From Chlorocebus sabaeus (lineage: Eukaryota > Chordata > Mammalia > Primates > Cercopithecidae), in contig NC_132918.1 in assembly GCF_047675955.1 (NCBI RefSeq), positions 86,195,139 through 86,259,138 of the forward strand: a DNA stretch of 64,000 nucleotides. Direction: 5' to 3'. Below the pieces are notes generated by a model. That model was not told where the DNA came from and searched no databases. It saw only the letters and a program-made list of their open reading frames with translations. The position numbers were made by a program, and so were the translations under genes. Below, in pieces: positions 59,263 to 64,000 of the stretch (within the stretch, counting starts at the first letter, position 1; every line of letters starts with the position of its first letter).

Positions 59263-59801
59263 AAATATCCGGATCTGGGTGTTTAAAATAATAATGGAAT
59301 CTTTCTTTAAAGTGGCATTGTAGGTTTCCGGCTTCTTAATTTTTGCAAGAAAGAGACTAGTAGTATTAATCACAAATCCAAATAGAAGAAGAAAAAAAAA
59401 AACAGGCAGAGATACTTAAAAATAAAATTTTAAGATTTTGGAAGGCAAAGTGTCTAAAAAAAAGTGAAAGTGGTGCCAAATAGAATAAATCAGTTAACAC
59501 ATGTTCTAGTAATTTATCATCCTTCCTAATTTGTTGCCTTCAGGAAAAGTCATTTTAAAATGTAGGTGTCTGCCACATTAATAACACTGCATCCATAAAA
59601 ATATTACTTTACAAAAAAAATGTGTTTGGGAGATGGAGAAAGGTTTTACACCTACACAAATAGGTTATACTCGAAAGAGCATGAAACTGGGAGTCTGAAA
59701 ATGAAAGTTATTGTTCTGGCTCTTCTAACTGGTTTTGTGACTTTGGAAAATTTGCTACTGCCAGTTGAAGAGCACCGACAAATGGGAAGAACACATTCCT
59801 G
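59263..59801. other. Single-copy DNA
   Basis: A small 60-aa frame (59620-59802) has no motif. Nothing else recognised. Confidence 0.5.
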
Positions 59802-59814
59802 ATATTTTAATTTT

Positions 59815-60117
59815 AATTTTTATTTTTATTTTTTGAGATGGAGTTTCGCTGTTGTGGCCCAAGCCATTGCAATGGTGCAATCTCAGCTCACTGCAGCCTC
59901 TGCCTCCTGGGTTCAAGCGATTCTCCTGCCTCAGCCTCCTGAATAGCTGGGATGACAGGCGTGTGCTGCCACGCCTGGCTAATTTTTTGTATTTGTAGCA
60001 GAAACGGAATTTCACCATATTAGCCAGGCTGGTCTCAAACTCCTGACCTCAGGTGATCTGCCCATCTCGGCCTCCTGAGGTGCTGGGATTACAGGTGTCA
60101 GCCGCCGCGCCCAGTCA
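59815..60117 (-). mobile_element. Alu, full length
   Basis: Antisense S-type Alu with a TTTTTATTTTTATTTTTT tail. It has a perfect 13-base duplication, ATATTTTAATTTT, at 59802-59814 and 60118-60130. Confidence 0.94.
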
Positions 60118-60130
60118 ATATTTTAATTTT

Positions 60131-61389
60131 TTTTAACAGGAAATGTTAAATTTCTCAATCTCAACTTGCTCCTTTTTTTCAGGAATCCAAAACATAAATT
60201 CCCATTACACAATTTATTAAAAATAGCAAATTTCAGAAGGAAATTCTTAAATAAATGGCTGTGCACCATGAGTATTTCTCAAATGTATTTCTTAGGAGGA
60301 TAATACAGATGATGTATATGATAGTGACAGGGGCTACAAGCCACTAGCAATCTTCAATTGCTCTTGGGTGAAAATCCTCAATAATTTTAAATCTCTCATT
60401 TGAGTTTGTGATGATCCCAAACTTCTTACCCATTTCTAAGCTTCTAAGTGCCACCACCACACTCAGTTGCCTTGCTTGTGAGGCAAAATTCATTAGAGAC
60501 TGGAATTGCAGTTTCAATAAAAAAAGAGACCGCAATGGCAGGAGGTCCCAATCTTTGCTTTCCAGCAGGTAAGTCTCTCAATCATCTGGGTGCTTCCCTA
60601 ATCAAAGAAAGCTAGAAAAACCTTCTTTAAAACTTTGTTCAAGTATTGTCACTTATTGAAATATCGAGATTACCTGTATAACGACAAACTACAATTTATC
60701 CTTTTGGTTTTTTCAATGTAAGTTTTGCAGATTGTCTCTGTGAGTGGCTCTAAGTTCCCTAAGTGACTGTTGAGTGTAAATTTTGTGTTTATAGAAAAAA
60801 TTTGGCTTCAAACATCTGCCTTCAGCTACGTAACAATCACCTCAAAACAATTATTTTTAATCATGTTTTAAAATATAATATTTTCAAATTATCTTATAGT
60901 TTACAAAATGTTTCTACGTACTATTTTAGTTTCCATTGCAAAGTTTTTAGTTATAATAAAACACAAATTAAAATGGTGTAGTTTTCTCATAAATTTATAT
61001 CCTCATATATTTTTAGCAAACAATATTAAATATACACTTAAAAGGCTTATTTCTTTTATTTGAACTCTAAGCCAATTCCATAATTTGTGCTCTTTGTAAA
61101 TTAATTTAAGATCAACTAAAATTAAATAACTTACATTTTGTGAAGAAAATCAGTTTCATTAGACAGTTTTGACAGTGTTAGAGTCTTGTTCAAGATCATT
61201 AGCCCATTAAGGAGCACAACTAAAACTCCGATCCCTGTCCTTCAAGTCTGAGCCTGAGTTTTTCCCCAGCATAATGTTGAATATCTATATTTTGTCTGAA
61301 AGAGGTTTATTTTTTGAATATTCATTCTTTCACTGATGGAGGATTTTGGGAGTTACATCGTGTAAAAAAATATGTATACATGTATATAA
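60131..61389. other. Single-copy AT-rich DNA
   Basis: No gene or repeat recognised. A lone consensus splice donor, CAG|GTAAGT, lies at 60567-60575. Confidence 0.45.
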
Positions 61390-61433
61390 AACCTCCACCA
61401 ATATCACACACATTCGTGATATTGGTGGAGGTT
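61390..61433. other. Perfect 18-bp hairpin
   Basis: AACCTCCACCAATATCAC (61390-61407) is followed, after the 8-base loop ACACATTC, by its exact reverse complement (61416-61433). It is GC-richer than its surroundings and belongs to no transposon I recognise. Confidence 0.93.
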
Positions 61434-61814
61434 GTAGAGGTTTGAAAATTCTTATTATCAAAAATTCCTATTTTGTCTTCATCCATTTTATATCTACTGA
61501 AATTAAGATCATGATTATCGAGAAAATATTCAAATGATTATTTTATCTTGACAGACTGTTAATTCAAAATGCAAGCGAGTAGTACTCAATTATTTTTAAA
61601 TGATTAATATTATTTATGTTATTTGCAACATTTCTATCTGATAACCAAGTTAAATATCATACCAGCTTTTCTTTCTCTCAGCTTAAAAAAGAGGATATAA
61701 CTGCATTCTACGGCGTCTGGAACCTCAGTTCTAACAGTTTTGGTTTTGAAAGGGTAGGGAAATGAGCATACTGACTTATGTATGATAGGAAAAAAAGAGA
61801 AGTAAGAAAAAAAT
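61434..61814. other. Single-copy DNA
   Basis: Nothing recognised. Confidence 0.5.
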
Positions 61815-61823
61815 CCTAAGTAA

Positions 61824-62122
61824 GGCCGGGCACAGTGGCTCATGCCTGCAACTCCAGCACTTTGGGAGGTAGAGGCGGGTGGATCACCTGAAGTCAGGAG
61901 TTCGAGAACCGCCCGGCCAACATGGCGAAACCCTGTCTCTAGTAAAAATACAAATCTTCGCCAGACACACTGGCAGGGCCTGTAATCCCAGCTACTTGGG
62001 AGGCAGAGGCAGGAGAATCACTGGAACCCAGGAGGCAGAGGTTGCAATGAGCCAAGATCGTGCCACTGCACTCCAGCTTGGGCGACAAGAGCAAACTCCA
62101 TCTCGGAAAAAAAAAAAAAAAA
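61824..62122 (+). mobile_element. Alu, full length
   Basis: Sense Alu, S-type with many private changes (TTCGCCAGACACACTGGC in mid element). Duplication CCTAAGTAA at 61815-61823 and 62123-62131. Confidence 0.94.
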
Positions 62123-62131
62123 CCTAAGTAA

Positions 62132-62534
62132 ACATTTTAAAATATATTACCATATGTCATCAATTTTGCCTCCATTTAACATCTCTGAAATTGGAATTAG
62201 TCTTACATTGATAAGCATATCAATTTACTTGGTAGCATTTTTTTTTTCCTTAAATATTCTTAAAAATTGAATGACCATAAGTGACATCCAAAAATCAAGG
62301 ATTTGGAGGTGCTTTCTTTTCAGCTAGAAATACTTGATTTAAAAAATATGGAAAGTGGAAGAGGGAAATATTTGTGTCACAGCCTAGATGCAATTTTTTG
62401 CATACACTTTGGCTAATTTGAGAAACTATCAAGTCAGTTTTCCTAGCTAAATCTGCACTAACTATTACCATTACCTACATGTTAAGTGTCTGCACTTTTA
62501 CCAGAAAATAGCCAGCTTCACCAGTGAACTTTAA
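62132..62534. other. Single-copy DNA
   Basis: Nothing recognised. Confidence 0.5.
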
Positions 62535-62700
62535 AAGCCAGAAGCAACATTAGAGGTCAGTTAGACCATCTCCATTTTACTTGGTCTAGAGAGGAAAGTG
62601 TTTGCCCAACATCACATCATTAAGTAGCAAGAGAGGCAGTGAAGAGTCTGAGTCTCACAACCCTTGCATCAGGTCTTTTTTCCATTACAGCGAGCTATGC
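62535..62700 (-). mobile_element. MIR-like fragment
   Basis: ACATTAGAGGTCAGTTAGAC (62548-62567), TTTGCCCAACATCACATCAT and AAGAGTCTGAGTCTCAC fit an antisense MIR-type core, decayed. Confidence 0.45.
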
Positions 62701-64000
62701 AGACTTTGTGTTAAGCACTGTCCCTTTTAGGCCTTTTCCTAAAACAAAAAATTATTGTCACTGTGTCATTTATTATTCCTGAGAGATTATAACTTCATGG
62801 AGTGGGGTTAGAACGTACTACATTTTACAGATTTACTTATGCACCAAGCTGACTCACGACTTGCCTGGAAGAACACCAGTAGTTTAATGAGGGAAGATTT
62901 TAGACGGTGCTGTCGGCAGGCACACATGGTCATTTCATGGTGTCAGAACTAAGGCCCCTTTATAAAATATCCTGCTAAATCTCTTAAATGTATGTGCTCT
63001 GTCATGGTGAGAAGAGAAAGTGAAGAAAATGTAGCCACTGAATTAGTTTGTAAATCCTTTAATTAAGTCCTTTATTTTAAATTTTTGTTCAAATGAGACT
63101 GGAGTCTATTTTGGGTATTTCCAAAGTATTAGGGTAAATAATTAAAAATTTCTGGACAATATCAAGATTTACCCATAAACGTAGTACCTTCGTGAATTTC
63201 TCATTGTTGGATCAACTATCCATAAGTCAGATGTTAATCATAAATTTGCAGGTTGAAGAGAAATGTCCTTTACACTTGAGTTATTTTTTTCCTTCAACAC
63301 CAGACTTCACATGTTGATAATTTAAAAGTCTTATTGATTAACAGGTGCATGAGATCCGATACTGGCTCACATTGCTTCTCTTTTTCAGTCTAACCTTCTC
63401 TTAACATTTACACCTCTCATAGCAGTTTGCTCTTTCTTTCGTAGATCAGTGATTTTCAATCTCTTTTTTTCTGCCCCAGCCCACTTGAGAGATTTTTTTC
63501 ACAATGACAATGGCTCATTGTGACACTGATTCCTACTAATAAAAACATCTTTCTTCATCTTAACCGGCTTCTCATTAAACTCTGGTTTAAATATAATTAA
63601 ACCAGTTTTTCTTTATTGCTGGAATTTCAGAACCTTTCATGTGAATTGGAACTCTTAATACCTCTTTAAAAATGTACGATATATCCCAAATATAAATGAC
63701 AAAATTTTATACCTCCTGACAAAACTTTATACTTCACCGCTTTATTCCATATACCATCGTTCTAGCCAGTTTGAAAGATCCTTTCAGGGCGTAATCAATT
63801 CTTACATTTGGAAAGTCCTTAAAATAAAGCATAAGATGTTATACAATATGTTTGTTTATTCAGCAGAATTACTTAAAATGTCAAAACACGTACTAGTCCA
63901 ATTGTCTAAAAAATCAAGGAAGTACACAGATAATCTTCTTATAAGGCAGATTCTATGGCTGCTGTTTCTTTTGAAACTCCACACTATCCAGAGAAATATT
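62701..64000. other. Single-copy DNA to window end
   Basis: No gene or transposon recognised. It has two small perfect inverted repeats, at 63499-63523 and 63582-63605. Confidence 0.5.

Overview
This is 64 kb of AT-rich primate nuclear DNA with no protein-coding gene that I can support. Eighteen Alu copies, several L1P and L1M elements, L2 and MIR relics, MaLR LTR elements and small mariner/Tigger transposons identify a simian primate. Two Alu copies (3323-3613 and 35263-35520) carry the base changes I associate with Old World monkey AluY subfamilies, so I read the window as a macaque/baboon/vervet-type genome and not human. That reading rests on remembered subfamily consensus and was not computed.

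Layout. 1-5900: a cut Alu, then four antisense L2 fragments interrupted by two MLT1 LTRs and two Alus. 5893-6274: a solo MST-type LTR. 6280-12890: mostly single-copy sequence with an MLT1, a sense L2 and a strong 33-bp hairpin at 10964-11048. 12892-17212: an antisense L1P with an inverted 5' end and three nested Alu pieces. 17213-21110: Alu, L1M and MIR pieces. 21111-21950: an internally deleted mariner relic. 21950-26350: L2 pieces, an MLT1 and an Alu. 26450-29375: an AT-rich L1M. 29475-30770: three small DNA transposons, including a MADE1 hairpin. 30770-41540: mostly single copy, with two Alus and an L1P 3' end. 41539-43764: a MaLR element with both LTRs. 46390-52530: a long sense-strand L1M loaded with four Alus and an LTR, followed by a 77-bp x 3 tandem array derived from its 3' end. 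52760-59800: Alu-free DNA holding the best candidate regulatory site, a TATA box with a strong splice donor (55179-55281). 59815-64000: two Alus, a perfect 18-bp hairpin (61390-61433) and single-copy DNA.

The open frames in the window are short, and nearly all fall in Alu, L1, L2, LTR or AT-rich DNA. The window reads as an intergenic or deep intronic segment, so there is no gene set acting together. The main content is a record of nested insertions with readable target-site duplications (TSDs). I found no clear new biological system. The items most worth checking are the two hairpins, the promoter-like site, the deleted mariner and the L1-derived minisatellite.
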